From assembly GCA_958298945.1 (NCBI GenBank), contig OY282606.1, positions 55,751,920 to 55,815,919 of the forward strand: a DNA stretch of 64,000 nucleotides. Reading direction: 5' to 3'. The notes under the pieces were generated by a model. It did no database searches and was not told the origin of the DNA. It saw only the letters and a list, made by a program, of their open reading frames with translations. Position numbers and translations under genes: made by a program. Below are positions 13,421 to 24,538 of this stretch, piece by piece; position 1 is the first letter of the stretch; every line of letters begins with the position of its first letter. The DNA comes from Atherix ibis. Lineage: Eukaryota > Arthropoda > Insecta > Diptera > Athericidae.

Positions 13421-14653
13421 TTGCAATGGATTATATGGTACTTGTGGATTTTTGGTGTGAGAAAAGACGACAACGGCAATAAAATTTGGAATAAAAAATT
13501 TAAAGACCCTGCTAGTCAAGCTTATCACAAGCTTTATGTGTAGATTGCGGAGAATTCGAAGTGTGTGCGAAGAGGATGCAAAAAAATGACTCAAAACAAA
13601 TACTTAAAAAACTGTTCAGGCAAAGGGAAGGGAATAGGAAATGAGGAAGAAGGTACGAGTATGAAAATTGGTAAGGTTAAAATTTTTGCAAAAAAAAATT
13701 TAAAAAAATAGAAAAATATAATAAAAAAATAAGAAAAAAAATTAAACTGCCACAGGAAACAGGAAGATTTGGAAAACGGTGAAGCCGAACATCGACGTTG
13801 ATGGGAATGACTTAGATGTTACATCTTTTCCATGCCTTTCCCGAAGTCCTCCATTTGGCATTCAACGGCAAATGATAATTTTGGAGTAGGACCAGCTACC
13901 TGTGGGGAGGAGGAACCTTAAATAAAAACAGTAATTGGTTAAGATTTATTATAAAAATTTAATTTTCTAACTAATAAATATTTTTGTTTTTATATTTCTA
14001 TACTTTTTATTTAATGATAAATTAAATTTTTCTTCTAATTATTACTTCATTTCAATTGAAAATAAATTTGAACTGTTTAAAATGTCCATTGTCTATACTT
14101 ATTTAAACAAACCCGTTGCATATTAATATTTTATTTCATTTCCCTTTTCTTTTCATTACTTCTTTCTCACTTCGTTTTTAACAAACAACAATTAACACAT
14201 GATACACAAAGGCTACTCATCATCAAAATGAGTGCATGAGAAATATCTATAGACATAACATATTTAGCTGATAAAATGAAAAGCGACGATTACGGAAATA
14301 TATTACAATAATAATGAAAAGCAAGGAAGACAAAAATTTATATATAGAAAATATATATATATTTTCTATATATATAAAAAAAAAAAAGAGGAAAATTAAT
14401 TCTTATTTTTTCGAAGAAGAGAGAAAAGAGGAAAAAGAAAATTATAAAAGAGAAAGAAAAACTAATCCCTAACAAAATTCTTTATCAAAAATCAAATTTC
14501 ATTTTTTTTTTTTTTTTTTAAGTTAAATTGCTTTATTTTCTCTTTTAAAAAAATCTCATTCCGGATATGTTCGGCATTTTATATTTTACACGTATGTACA
14601 CATACGTGTTGTGTACGGTATATCAGTATTTCTCACACAAAGTAGTCTAGTAA
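13421..14653. other. Intergenic, nothing recognised
   Basis: AT-rich DNA with a G-richer patch at 13600-13920 that shows no motif, and a 36-nt perfect palindrome at 14339-14374. A T-run of about 20 occurs near 14500. Confidence 0.6.
14339..14374. repeat. Perfect 36-nt AT palindrome
   Basis: The sequence is its own reverse complement, centred between 14356 and 14357, with the core GAAAATATATATATATTTTC. There is no loop, so it could extrude a cruciform. Confidence 0.9.
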
Positions 14654-14665
14654 AAATTACAACAT
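14654..14665. repeat. 5' target-site duplication of the LINE
   Basis: AAATTACAACAT occurs here and again at 20187-20198, exactly bracketing the LINE. A duplication of 12 bp is in the normal range for target-primed reverse transcription. Confidence 0.85.
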
Positions 14666-14699
14666 CATTATTGTTTAAACTCTCGGACGGCACGGACGT
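14665..14699 (+). promoter_or_regulatory. Internal Pol II promoter: Inr plus DPE
   Basis: If +1 is the A at 14667, the start reads TCATTA, close to the insect initiator TCAKTY. GGACGT sits at 14694-14699, exactly +28 to +33, matching the downstream promoter element RGWYV. TATA-less Inr+DPE promoters are the known arrangement in insect LINEs such as I, Doc and F. Here it also confirms that the 5' end is complete. Confidence 0.75.
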
Positions 14700-14904
14700 G
14701 TTTTTTTGTGCAGACGGCTGTCCTTTTGAAAGAACATTGTGTTTTGAGTGTGTTGTGCAGTGTGTGCATATTGAAATAAAAAGGGTGAAACAATTTTTTT
14801 TCTGTGGAAAAATAGACAAAACTGAAAAATACGCGGAAAATTGTCTCGACCGCAGCCAGTATGATCTGGTCTAGAGACAGTCTGTTTTTTTCCGTTGGTT
14901 TTTT

Positions 14905-15930
14905 TTGAGTGTTCCTGTGAAGAATTCTTTGGTATGCGAGAAAAACGTTCTGCCTACGGTACAGGCCGAGCAAAAACAAATAATAAACTACAAAGAGGGG
15001 CTCGAGCCGGGGCTAGTTACATATGAGAGGGATGCCAAAGGCCCTTTCTATGTTATTGCCGAGTGTAAGAGGGACAGCAATAAGCAATATATTAATGATA
15101 TTCTATTGGGAAAAATTTTGAAGAACGTTATGGGACTTGCACTCAAATCTTCGGTCCAAAAGATCGGAGCCTATAAGTGCAAGATTACGTGCAGTTCTGC
15201 AACGGAGGCGAAAAAGATCATCACATCCCCTAACACAAGATTGGGTGATGCAAACAATTACAATTTTTATATCCCGAGGCATTTTACCATAAAAGCGGGG
15301 ATCATACATGATGTTCCCATTGATGTCTCGACGGATGATTTGGTCAAAGAAATTAAAAGTAGTGTCAGAGTACAGAATGCTACCAGGATGACTAGAAGGG
15401 TAACATCGGAAGACGGCAGCGTGACTTTTGCTGAGACAGAAACGGTGAAAATATTCTTCTTCGGGTCAGCACTGCCCGAATACATTACTTTTTGGGGGGC
15501 TCTAAGACGCGTGAAACAGTTCACCAGGAATTCCATGATGTACTTTAAGTGTTTTAAGTTTGGACACTTAAAAGCTAGATGCTCAACTGAATCGGAAGTG
15601 TGCAGAAACTGTGGGGAAGCCAGACATGAGGGACCCTGCAGTGGAAAGCCAAAATGTGTAAATTGCAAGAATAAACACCCATCCACGAGCAGACAATGCC
15701 CGGAATACACAAAACAAATCACAATACAGAACTTGATGGAGGAACAAATGCTGACCTATGGCGAAGCCATTAAAATGGTTAATTTAAACGGTACTGTGGA
15801 CAAAAGACCGTACCTGAGAGAGCAGCAATTAAACAATAAAACCGAATTCCCACCGCTCGCAAAAAAAACAAAAATGAACAGTAGCATCAGAGGAAAACCA
15901 TTTACAAATCGGGGAACAGGCCAAACATAG
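14905..15930 (+). pseudogene. LINE ORF1 (Gag-like, zinc knuckles)
   Basis: Nucleic-acid-binding ORF1 protein, 341 codons open. The last third holds three zinc knuckles. The first (FKCFKFGHLKARC) has Tyr where the first Cys should be. CRNCGEARHEGPC is an intact CX2CX4HX4C, and CVNCKNKHPSTSRQC fits CX2CX3HX6C. The frame opens with a non-ATG codon. A plausible original start is ATG at 14861, which is separated from this frame by a run of eight T (14899-14906), so a one-base loss or gain there would explain the missing start. The stop is about 310 bp before ORF2. It is probably non-functional as it stands. Confidence 0.8.
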
Positions 15931-16239
15931 CCTGGAATTCGCTTCCGATCCAGGAACAACTAATTGAAAATGAACCAACACCCTTACAGTCAAACCCGAT
16001 CAAGAGCACAGAATTAGAAAAGATCCTGAGCATCCTGACGCTAATTTTATCAAAGCTAGGGATGACAGGTATCATGCCAGGACCACAAACAGTGCATACA
16101 AATACAATAGATACAATAAAAAATGCAGAGACAACAATAAAACCAGGGGAAGTAAATCAAACTACCGTTTTTTAGATTTAATTTTAAATTAACTTATATA
16201 TTTTACTTTTTTATTTTTCTTTCTCTTTTTACTCTCGCC

Positions 16240-19200
16240 ATGAGCGACAACAAAATTAAAATCCTACAATGGAACATTCAAGGTTTCTACAATAATAAAG
16301 CTGGTTTAGAACAATTAATTTCGAAATACTCTCCACAAATCATAGCACTTCAAGAAACTCACCTCCCTGCAGATTTCTCCATCACAGGTTTCAAACAATA
16401 CAATTCCTCATTTCACAATTGGAATAGAGATTTGAAAACTGGAGGCATCTCTTTAATGATCCACAAATCCATAAGTTTTAAAATTAACCCTATTTCATCA
16501 AATATTTTGGCACATTCATGCAATATCATTTCTAACCCCCCTTTTACCTTAATAAATATTTATGTTGAGCATAGCTTACATCTTAAAAAAGACGATCTCC
16601 TCAATCTCACAAGAACTGTTAGCGGTCCGACAATTATCGTCAATGATTTCAATGCTCGCCACCACCACTGGGATCCCTCAGGGCAAAACAATTTTGGTGT
16701 AGTCGTTAACGAATGGCTTAATGATACTGATTTTATCCTTCTCAACAATGGACATTACACTCATCTCTCTACTAGGGGCACTAGAACAGCAATAGACCTA
16801 TCAATAGTTTCTCCTTCAATAGCTGGTAATGTTTCATGGCAACCCCTCTCAGATCTTTATGGGAGTGATCGTGTACCCTTACAGATCATCCCACAGAGCT
16901 CAGTAGCTACCTTTTTTCATTCTCCCCGGTTTTTTGAGGGAAATGCAGACTTGTCCACCTTTTCTTCAAAGGTAAATGACTTCATTTCGTCAATTCCCAC
17001 TTCACTTAATATTAATAAAGAGGCTGCTATTTTAAAGCGATGCATTCGTTTTGCGGCCGCTCGTTCCATTCCCTCTTCTAATTCTTTCCACAAAATACAA
17101 CCTTCATGGTTTATAAAACGATCAAGTCACTTCTAAAGGAAAAAAGAAAACGTTTAAAAGTTTTTACCAATTTTCATAATGGCCGCAACCTTATTTTGTA
17201 TAAGAAAGCTAATGCGGAATTAAAAAGAGAAATACGCAAATCAAAAAAAAATAGTTGGGAGAACTTTGCTTCCAACATCAACCCTCAAACACCAATCAAG
17301 GCCTGTTGGACTTCAATTAATAGGCTACAAGGAAAGCAAAGTAAGCATCATTTGCGTACCTTAAAGTCTGATTCGGGGATTCTCTCCCAATCTTCAGAAA
17401 TAGCCAATGAACTAGGCAAAATTTGGTCCAGCTATAGTGCTGACAGTAATTTCAACGAATCCTTTTGCAATGATAAAAGACAGTTCCTTCAAGATTTAGA
17501 TTCTTTTCTCCCCAACAGAGATAAATACAAAATTGATGTTCCTTTTACGTTTCAGGAACTTTTCACCAGCTTATCACGTCTGAAAGGATCTACTCCTGGT
17601 TTCGATCGCATCACTTACTCTATGATCAAACACTGTCCGACTTCGTTCCATATAAGATTATTGAATTTATACAATTCCATCTTAAATTATGGTATTTTCC
17701 CGCAACCCTGGAAACTAGCTTTCCAAAGGCAAAGTGGACCAAAGCGACCCTGGTAACTATCGTCCAATATCCCTACTCCCTTGTATGAGTAAATTATTAG
17801 AAAAAATGATTGCAAAAAGATTATCTTGGCTTTTAGAATCTAATCTATGTCCGAATATACACAGTTATCGCCCTCTTAGAGGAACTCAATCCCTTTTAGT
17901 CAACTTAACACATTATTTAAGCAAAAGCATTTCGACCAGGAAGCATGCGCACATTCTTTCTGTGGATTTGGAAAAGGCGTTTGACCGGGTTGGTTCCCAC
18001 CTGGTCCTAAGTCAACTGCGTGACTGGGGTGTTGGGCCCCGTATCCTGCTCCTTTTAAGCTCTTTTTTGACAAATCGTAGCGTCAGAGTTCGAGTCAATG
18101 GTTTTTTATCCCAAGTATATAACAGTCAAAATGGACTACCTCAAGGCTCCCCTTTGTCAGTGCCACTGTTTAACGCCTATATACATTCCGTATCAATTTC
18201 CTTAGCTAATATTCAGAACCTTCGTCATTTGATCTATGCCGCCAACATCATCCTGTTTTCCTCCTCATTGCTAAACACCCCCCTAACCCAAGCCCTGGGA
18301 AATGGTTTGCATCAACTGTCCATGTGGATGAACCAAACTGACGCATTTATTAATCCTGGAAAATGTGAGGCTATCCATATTTGTCGGAAACGATATTGCG
18401 AACCTCCAAGGATTGCATTTGGTGCACACCTTATTGAGAATAAGCGAGAGCTGAAAATTTTGGGACCAACCTTTACCAGTAAATTACAATGGAAAGCACA
18501 TCCAAATGATATAGCCTTCAAAATTAGTCAAATAAGCAATATGCTTAAATTCCTTCGGGGTATAAAAATGGGTGCACATCGTACCACAATTTCCTACATT
18601 GCTAAAAATCTTGTTTATGGTACAATCGACTTTCTTATCCCAATTTACGGCTTCAGTCCTGGTCACTCTAAAATCGACACTGTTCTTAACAATATCATCC
18701 GTACAGTCACGAGTGCTTTTCGCACTTCTCCGGTAGAAAGTCTTTATATTGAATCGGGATTTGTTAATTTAGAAACACGCAGAAATCTTCTGTCACTTCG
18801 TCTCATTGCGAAAGGTCTCTCTTTCCGCTATCATCCGCTGCATAAGTTAATGATTAATTTGCTGAATTTAAAGCGCATACCGCGATTTAAATCCGGTCTT
18901 TTGGAAAGCTGCAACTTGTACAAAAAATGTAATATGCCCATTCCTTGCAAAATTAAAAATTCTCCCATTCCGCGATACTGGCTATTAGATCCTACAACGT
19001 GTGATACTCTCCTTAGTACGCATAAAAAGCTTTCAACGTCCACTCCACTTTTTATCCACGAACACAACAAATTTCTGGCAACACACGTTGAAGCCGAACA
19101 CTTTTACACAGACGGATCAAAAAGTGTTCATGGCGTTTCTGCCGTAGTTGTTTCACAAAATTCGCAAACTCTCTTTTGCACAAATCTCCCAACCTATTTA

Positions 19201-19893
19201 TCTATTTTCTGTGCGGAAGCCTTTTCCATTCTTTCCGCCCTAAACATAACAGCTAATATTTCTGCTCAGTGTTTCATCCATACGGACAGTCTTTCGGTTT
19301 TAAAAGCAACGTTAAACCCTTCCAACACAGATCCAATTATTCTGGAAATTAAATCTGGTCTCATAAATCGAAAAAGTAGGACCACACTTCGTTGGATTCC
19401 CTCTAACAGTCATATTTTAGGAAATACTCAAGCCGATGAGTTAGCCAAAATGTGCCATAACATGCCTCTTATCTGTCATCACCCTCCAAGCTACTCATCC
19501 ATTTTAAATTTAATAAAATATTGCCAAGCTTTGGACTTAAATAATATTTGGAAATCTTCAAACTCCTTTCTTAGAAAGGTATGTCTTTCAACCCAAACCC
19601 CCAAGTACAACTCAGAGCTAGTAAGGTCGTATTGCGTGACGCTAACCAGGGCACGTATTGGTCATTGCAAACTAACAAAAGATCTCTTGCTATCAAAACG
19701 TCCACCACCTAATTGTAAGTTCTGTGGAGAAATTCTCAATTCGGAACACTTTCTTTTCAATTGTAGGCATACTAAAGTATTTCTAAAGTTAAATGGTATA
19801 GAAAACTTACCTGCTCTACTTTCACCCCAACAAAATCCGAATGGACCTTTTTTCCTGTTGCTAAATCATCTAGACTATAGAAACCAATTGTAA
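16240..19893 (+). pseudogene. LINE ORF2: endonuclease, reverse transcriptase, RNase H
   Basis: The enzyme that nicks DNA and copies the element RNA into the break. It is split into three frames (16240-17136, 17106-17756, 17734-19893). Order: APE-type endonuclease with NIQGF, IIALQET and NDFNA, but its terminal box reads GSDRVP, with Arg for the catalytic His. Next comes reverse transcriptase with SVDLEKAFDRV and GLPQGSPLS. Its active site at 18235-18246 reads YAAN instead of YADD, so both catalytic Asp are gone. RNase H follows (FYTDGSKS, 19100-19450), and then a CX2CX7HX4C finger (CKFCGEILNSEHFLFNC). The last frame stays open for 719 codons despite the dead active site, so the damage may be fairly recent. 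Confidence 0.88.
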
Positions 19894-20186
19894 TGCTTAT
19901 CTTTTTTTTTTTTTTTTATTTCCTTCTCTATATACGTAATAAATTTTTAGCATAAGTAAATATAGATTTAAAAAAAAAAAATTTTTTAAATTTTAAATCA
20001 GCAAAATTGTAAATTTTTCATTTTAAACTGAATAATGTTCATATAAAAAAAACAAAAAAAAAAAAAAAAAAAACAAATTTTGATAAAATTAATAAGCGCC
20101 TTATGGCCCAAGCAGCCGCGTGCGCCAACACCAGACTACCCAGATTTATTCTGGGCAAATCTGTTTTTATAAATAAATAAATAAAT
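19894..20186 (+). other. LINE 3' UTR and TAAA tail
   Basis: After the ORF2 stop come poly-T and poly-A runs. A GC-richer segment (about 20090-20160) then leads directly into a TAAA-repeat tail at 20168-20190. A simple-repeat tail instead of plain poly-A is typical of I-type elements. Confidence 0.75.
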
Positions 20187-20198
20187 AAATTACAACAT
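20187..20198. repeat. 3' target-site duplication of the LINE
   Basis: AAATTACAACAT, identical to 14654-14665, abuts the TAAA tail. The repeat overlaps the tail by a few A/T bases, so the exact boundary is uncertain by one or two positions. Confidence 0.85.
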
Positions 20199-20516
20199 TT
20201 TTGTTTAGAATATTTATATATGCTTTCTACTTTATTAATTATATGATTTGTTTCCTGTTTATTTATTCCATAAGAATAACAATAATAATAATAGTTGTAA
20301 TGACAAATAATAAAAATTCTGTTTTTTTTTAATTTAAGTCATTTTCTCAGAATATTTCTTATTTTAAATTTTAATTGAATTTCAATCATACAACAACAAA
20401 ATATAAATAAAAATCATTTTTTTCTGATAATTATTTCCACAATAATAATTAAAAAACATTTAAATTATTAATTAACCATTATTTTTATTTTCAACTACTT
20501 GGGTTCTCGTTTATAT

Positions 20517-20886
20517 TGTTACGGCATAGTATGGCTCTGGTGTGTTCTAAAATATTCCAAAAAACCTTTATCCAGAGCAATAGTGAAATCGAGCGCTGGT
20601 CGCGAGAGAGAGTTTAGTGTGTTTTAAAATGTACCATGGCTCTGGCATGTTCGAGAAGATTCCAGAAAACCGGTTCCAGAGCAGTATAAATACTAAACAT
20701 AAGACTGTAGTTTTAGTTTTACTTTTGTGTGCAGTAGTAGTTGGAACGGCGCTTGTTGTAGATGCTGCGTAATTGGTGTAGCATTTAATTATAAATAAAT
20801 AAAGTATTTTGCAGACGTCTTGTAATTTGTGTAGCGTTTATTTTTGTCTTTTACCCTATCCATTGAATCTACCTTGGATCGTAACT
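20517..20886 (+). repeat. 5' LTR
   Basis: About 370 bp, opening TGTTACG and closing GTAACT. It contains a duplicated U3 segment (about 20530-20580 and 20635-20683), a TATA box, and an AATAAATAAA signal near 20793-20801. Its last 180 bases recur with differences at 22854-23030. Confidence 0.8.
20604..20692 (+). promoter_or_regulatory. hsp70-like LTR promoter: GAGA tract, heat-shock element, TATA box
   Basis: GAGAGAGAG at 20604-20612 is a GAGA-factor type site. At 20650-20667 the sequence TTCgaGAAgaTTCcaGAA is four perfectly phased inverted units of the heat-shock factor site (nTTCn/nGAAn). TATAAATA follows at 20685-20692, 17 bp downstream. This order and spacing resemble Drosophila heat-shock gene promoters. 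A decayed copy of the heat-shock element lies at 20545-20562, with both GAA units changed to AAA. Function is inferred from motif structure only. Confidence 0.7.
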
Positions 20887-20889
20887 TTT

Positions 20890-20906
20890 TGGTGTAAGAA
20901 GTGGGA
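20890..20906 (+). other. Primer-binding site, tRNA-Leu-like
   Basis: TGGTGTAAGAAGTGGGA lies three bases after the 5' LTR. It begins with TGG, the complement of the CCA end of a tRNA, and looks like the site used by elements primed with tRNA-Leu. It shares AGAAGTGGGAT with the matching region of the Gypsy element at 53-58 kb. Confidence 0.6.
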
Positions 20907-21249
20907 TAGGCTAAAGTGTTTACTTCAAAATATACAGTGGTGTGCGTACGAGTACTTACGAACTTAGCTCTACTCTGGAAGTTGCTATTCAGAGTAAAAT
21001 CAGTCCGTACTTTCTTGAGTTGCGTAAATGGTCGCGTTTACAATCGAGGCGTCTCAGCATTGTCTGTTCGCGTTGCTGCTGTTCAATTATTTTTATTTTC
21101 CTGTACTTGTCATTATTATTGGTTGAATAAATTGTCACTTTTTATGATTGCACTTTAAAAAGTCTTATTGTGAATCGCATGTGCGTAACATTAAAAAAAT
21201 TTTTTTTATTAATATTTGATTACGAGCAATATTCAGTGTTAAGTGGCAA

Positions 21250-22345
21250 ATGTCGAAAACACCAAGACATTCTGGTTTTCAACGAGGAAAACGGCCGCCA
21301 GCTGGTGAAGGAATGACGACAGAAGCTGAACGTGCAGTTGTAGAAAAGCACAAAAATTCGTCTGTTACGAGACAGCGTACAGTTAAGATGACAGATTTAT
21401 TGGTAATTAACAAAGAATAAAGTCTATAGGACCAGCTAAAATTTAGCAGAACAGAACCATCGTCTTGAGACAAACTTTTTGTTGCCAGGAACAGCAATAG
21501 CAACTTCTGGTATCTTTTAAGGCATCCCAAGATAGGCTAAAGGAAGAGGTGCAATTGAAAGCAAACTAAGTAGAAGAGAAGGTAATAGCAGAAGTCAACA
21601 TGGTAGAAGAGAATATTAGGACTGAAGTCGACATAGTGGAAGGAAAGATGACGGCTGAAGTTAAAAGATTGAGAACTAGAATTACGGAAGTTGAGGCCGA
21701 TATGGCGCAGGCACCGGTTATAGTGTTGCCGCATCTGTAAGTAGTAAATTCGAGGTACTTCATGAGTGGCATACAAGCTTAAGTTTGAATCTATAGTTTA
21801 GGTAGATCGGTGTATAGATGAACAGGCACAAACTGCTCTAACACTGGGTTTACGCGATCAGGTACAGTTTTAGAGGTTCTTGGTGGTGAAGTCACATACG
21901 ATCGCTTATTAGAAGTACTGGAGTTGCGGTATGGAGAGAGCCATCTCGAACACAGCTTAAAGATCGGATTCAGCGTCATAAGGAAGGTCTCCATCTGGAG
22001 GTTGAGAAGTTAGTATGAAAGGCTATTAGTCTACATCAATTTCTTTCATCGATGAAATGCTGGTCCAAGCATTTATCGATGAGATAAGGAATTTGGAAGT
22101 CAGGGCAGCTGTACAATTGCAGTATCATACCACCTTGAAAAATGGTTGGCTCATGCGTTAGAGGTAAAACTAGTAAGTCAGGATCCCAAAACGCACCAGA
22201 ATAGAGCAATTATAGTCGTGAATACTGCTGCAAGTTTAAATGGCCGCCGGTCGGGTTTAAGATGCTATCAATGCGGAAAACTGGGCCACATTAGATCGAA
22301 GTGCCCGCATACGAAGCCGATCTTGGCATGGTTTAAAAATGTATA
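21250..22345 (+). pseudogene. Gag relic of the deleted LTR element
   Basis: The structural protein of the 20.5-kb element, broken in many places. It starts at ATG 21250 with a short basic N-terminus (MSKTPRHSGFQRGKRPPAG) and stops at about 21420. From 21530 a Glu/Lys-rich, coiled-coil-like stretch is readable. Around 21890-21970 a frame reads TYDRLLEVLELRYGESHLEH, typical of Gag core domains. The tail at 22262-22305 has one intact zinc knuckle, CYQCGKLGHIRSKC. Frameshifts and stops separate these parts. Confidence 0.65.
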
Positions 22346-22450
22346 AGAAGAAGGACGGAAATTTGAAGTTGATCCAGGAGGAGGATGGAGATTTAAAGCC
22401 AATCTTGGTATGGTTTAAAAAAGAAACCTCGATGACATGATGCTGCAAGT

Positions 22451-22770
22451 ATGAGTGCAACCACAAAAGAGTACTGGGAGCATTGGGAGAGTTTAATGAT
22501 GCTTAATGGATTGCTGTGCAATAAATGGAAAACTCCAGAGGTAAATGATTTCCTTATGCAAATTGTAGTACCAAAAGCAATGGTAATAGACGTGTTGCGG
22601 CTTTTCCACTCTCTCTCTTCACATCTTGGAGTGAAGTTAACTCTCTTAAATATTCGTCAGAGGTTTATTGGACTAACTGCCATGGTGATGTCGAAGATAT
22701 GTGCCGCAAGTGCAAGAGCTCTGCATCTGTAAAGGGGCCACAGACAAGAAGCAGTAGTGCACTGAATTTG
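22451..22770 (+). pseudogene. Integrase N-terminal fragment
   Basis: VPKAMVIDVLRLFHSLSSHLGVK, then an IRQRF motif and (in another frame) CRKCKSSASVKGPQT, match the HHCC zinc-binding region before the catalytic core of Gypsy integrases. No DDE core follows; the sequence moves into the 3' LTR remnant. This shows that the element lost most of pol. Confidence 0.65.
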
Positions 22771-22853
22771 AGAGAGAAGGTAAATGCCATTCACTCTTTG
22801 GTACAGAATATCACGGAAATTACAGGCCAGTTGAATAGAATTACATACTCTCT

Positions 22854-23030
22854 AGTTTTAGTTTTAGTTTTGAGTGGAGTAATAGTCAGAACAGCGGTTA
22901 GAGTAGACGCTACGTAATTGGTGTAGCATTTAATTGTAAATAAATAAATTATTGTGCAGACGTCTTGTAATTTGTGTAGTGTTTATTTTTGTCTTTTCCC
23001 TAACCATCGAATCTACATTGGATCGTAACT
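22854..23030 (+). repeat. 3' LTR remnant
   Basis: Matches the last 180 bases of the 5' LTR (from about 20706) with scattered differences and ends in the same GGATCGTAACT. The U3 part carrying the heat-shock element is absent from this copy. Confidence 0.8.
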
Positions 23031-23849
23031 AAGATCTCCTTTTTTACGGTTTCTATTACTATTATTTTCTTCAAATAATAAAAAATTACAATCGGTTCGA
23101 CCGTACGATCGGTTTTTCCATTGATTCCACGAAGCGTCATCGAACCATGGAATCTTCTAGCAGTAGTGTTAACCGAGGCAACAAAACTGACTGAAAAGTC
23201 TTGCCGATTTATGCGCCATCTATTTAAATTGTAGGTAACGAAAAAAACGTCAATACTTTAGCCAAACCTACCATATCGCACTCTTATTGAAAATATAAAT
23301 TCAAGTAAGGCAATTATCCATTACCTTCTTTTTTATCATTCATTATTTGTCCGTACCAAAGAATTGGTGCGCTAATATTTCTATCTATCGAGACTTATAA
23401 ATATTGTGAAATTTATTTTATAAATTAACTAAATATATTAACATATTTGTAATTTCTTTGTTCAAAAATGAAGCTTTGAATCGTTAGTGAAATTGTTGTA
23501 CTGTAACTTCATATCAAATTACTGAGAGCGATCAATTTGCCATCTTTTTATATCAAATTACTAAGAGCGATGAATTTGCAGGCATGTCCTTTTTAAATTA
23601 AATTTAGTACGATAAGTTTCTTGTAATAGATGGAGTGCAAAAGATGGCGCATTTGGACAGCTATTTCAGGCCTTATACATATATCTATACTTTGTGGTCT
23701 TAAAATGGCTTTGATAATAATGGGTAATTTTTTTAATGTATGGTTTTCAAATTTCCAAAAAAAATACATAAAATGTTAGCCACGACTATGTTTTAAGTGA
23801 TCCATGTGAGAGGTCCAATTTTAAACCACTTTTTCGAGCATCTCGGCTA
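23031..23849. other. Unassigned, with a 30-bp direct repeat
   Basis: No coding motif is visible. A segment starting ATATCAAATTACT is present at 23511-23540 and again, with two changes, at 23550-23579. Confidence 0.5.
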
Positions 23850-24538
23850 ATAACACATGTAAGCCTGGAAGTGATGCTGCTTCCCAGCATAGACGATTGA
23901 CTTCACGTAGTCCCGTAAAAAATAATCTAGAGGTACAAATTGCATGATCTAGTGGCCAATTCACCGGTCCGAAACGTGATTAAATTGCTCACCGAACTCA
24001 TCTTTCAATATGTCCATTGCTTTACGTGCTGTGTGGCACGTAGCGCCGTCTTGTTGAAATCACATATCGACCAGGCGCAGTTCTCGTATTTCGGGTAAAA
24101 ACAAGTTTCGTTGACGGTAACAAACAGTGCATTTTTCTGGGTGCAATGGCAGTTCCTGTTTAGCAAATGTGACAATTTTGCTTATTCACATACCCATTCA
24201 ACCAGAAATGAGCTGCGTCGCTGAACACAATTTGTTGGTAAAAAAACTCATTTCCCTCAAGTTGTTCCAACTTGAGGAAAATTCGGCTGCAGTTCTTGCA
24301 CGAGCTATATTTTATACGCTTTCAGACCAAGATCATTGTGTAAAATAGTGCAAATAGTCAGGTAACACAACCCCAGTTGCTGGGAACGATCTTCACTAAC
24401 CCTAGATGCTACGGCAGAAATATTTTCCTCTGTACGCACTCTACGCACACAGGTTGGTAGTTTGATTTCCAATAGCGTAAAATTGCAACAAAATTTCGTC
24501 ACTATAGTTTGAGTTGCACTTGCTCGATAAAATGGCAA
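23850..24538 (-). pseudogene. DD41D-type transposase relic, nearly full span
   Basis: Decayed transposase covering most of the family's length. In order on the minus strand: the linker motif RRVRTEENISAVASRVSED, then DLGLKAYKI. A disturbed stretch follows, then FSDAAHFWLNGYVNKQNCHI (first catalytic Asp), MWFQQDGATCHTARK (second Asp) and VPLDYFLRDYVKSIVYAGK (third Asp). All three Asp codons survive, but stops and frameshifts break the reading in several places. Terminal inverted repeats were not found. Confidence 0.78.

Larger units (their letters stand above)
14666..20186 (+). mobile_element. Full-length I/Jockey-type LINE (non-LTR retrotransposon)
   Basis: A 5.5-kb element with every structural part present: 12-bp target duplications, an internal promoter at the 5' end, about 240 bp of leader, ORF1 with zinc knuckles, ORF2 with endonuclease, reverse transcriptase, RNase H and a C-terminal zinc finger, a 3' UTR, and a TAAA-repeat tail. 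An RNase H domain in ORF2 points to the I group rather than plain Jockey. The copy is not truncated at the 5' end, which is unusual for LINEs. However, ORF2 is split by two frameshifts, and key catalytic residues of the reverse transcriptase and endonuclease are substituted, so this copy is dead. Confidence 0.9.
20517..23030 (+). mobile_element. Internally deleted Gypsy-like LTR retrotransposon
   Basis: The 5' LTR (20517-20886) is followed by a tRNA primer site, a Gag relic with a CCHC knuckle, a piece of integrase and a 5'-truncated 3' LTR ending at 23030. Protease, reverse transcriptase and RNase H are missing: Gag runs almost directly into the integrase zinc finger. LTR ends are TGTTAC and GTAACT. 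I see no matching target duplication outside the ends. The two LTRs differ at many positions, so this is an old insertion. Confidence 0.8.

Noticed and set aside
14611..14874. 87-codon plus-strand frame at the LINE 5' end
   Set aside because: It starts outside the element, crosses the target duplication and promoter, and has no motif. The lone Cys residues are not a finger.
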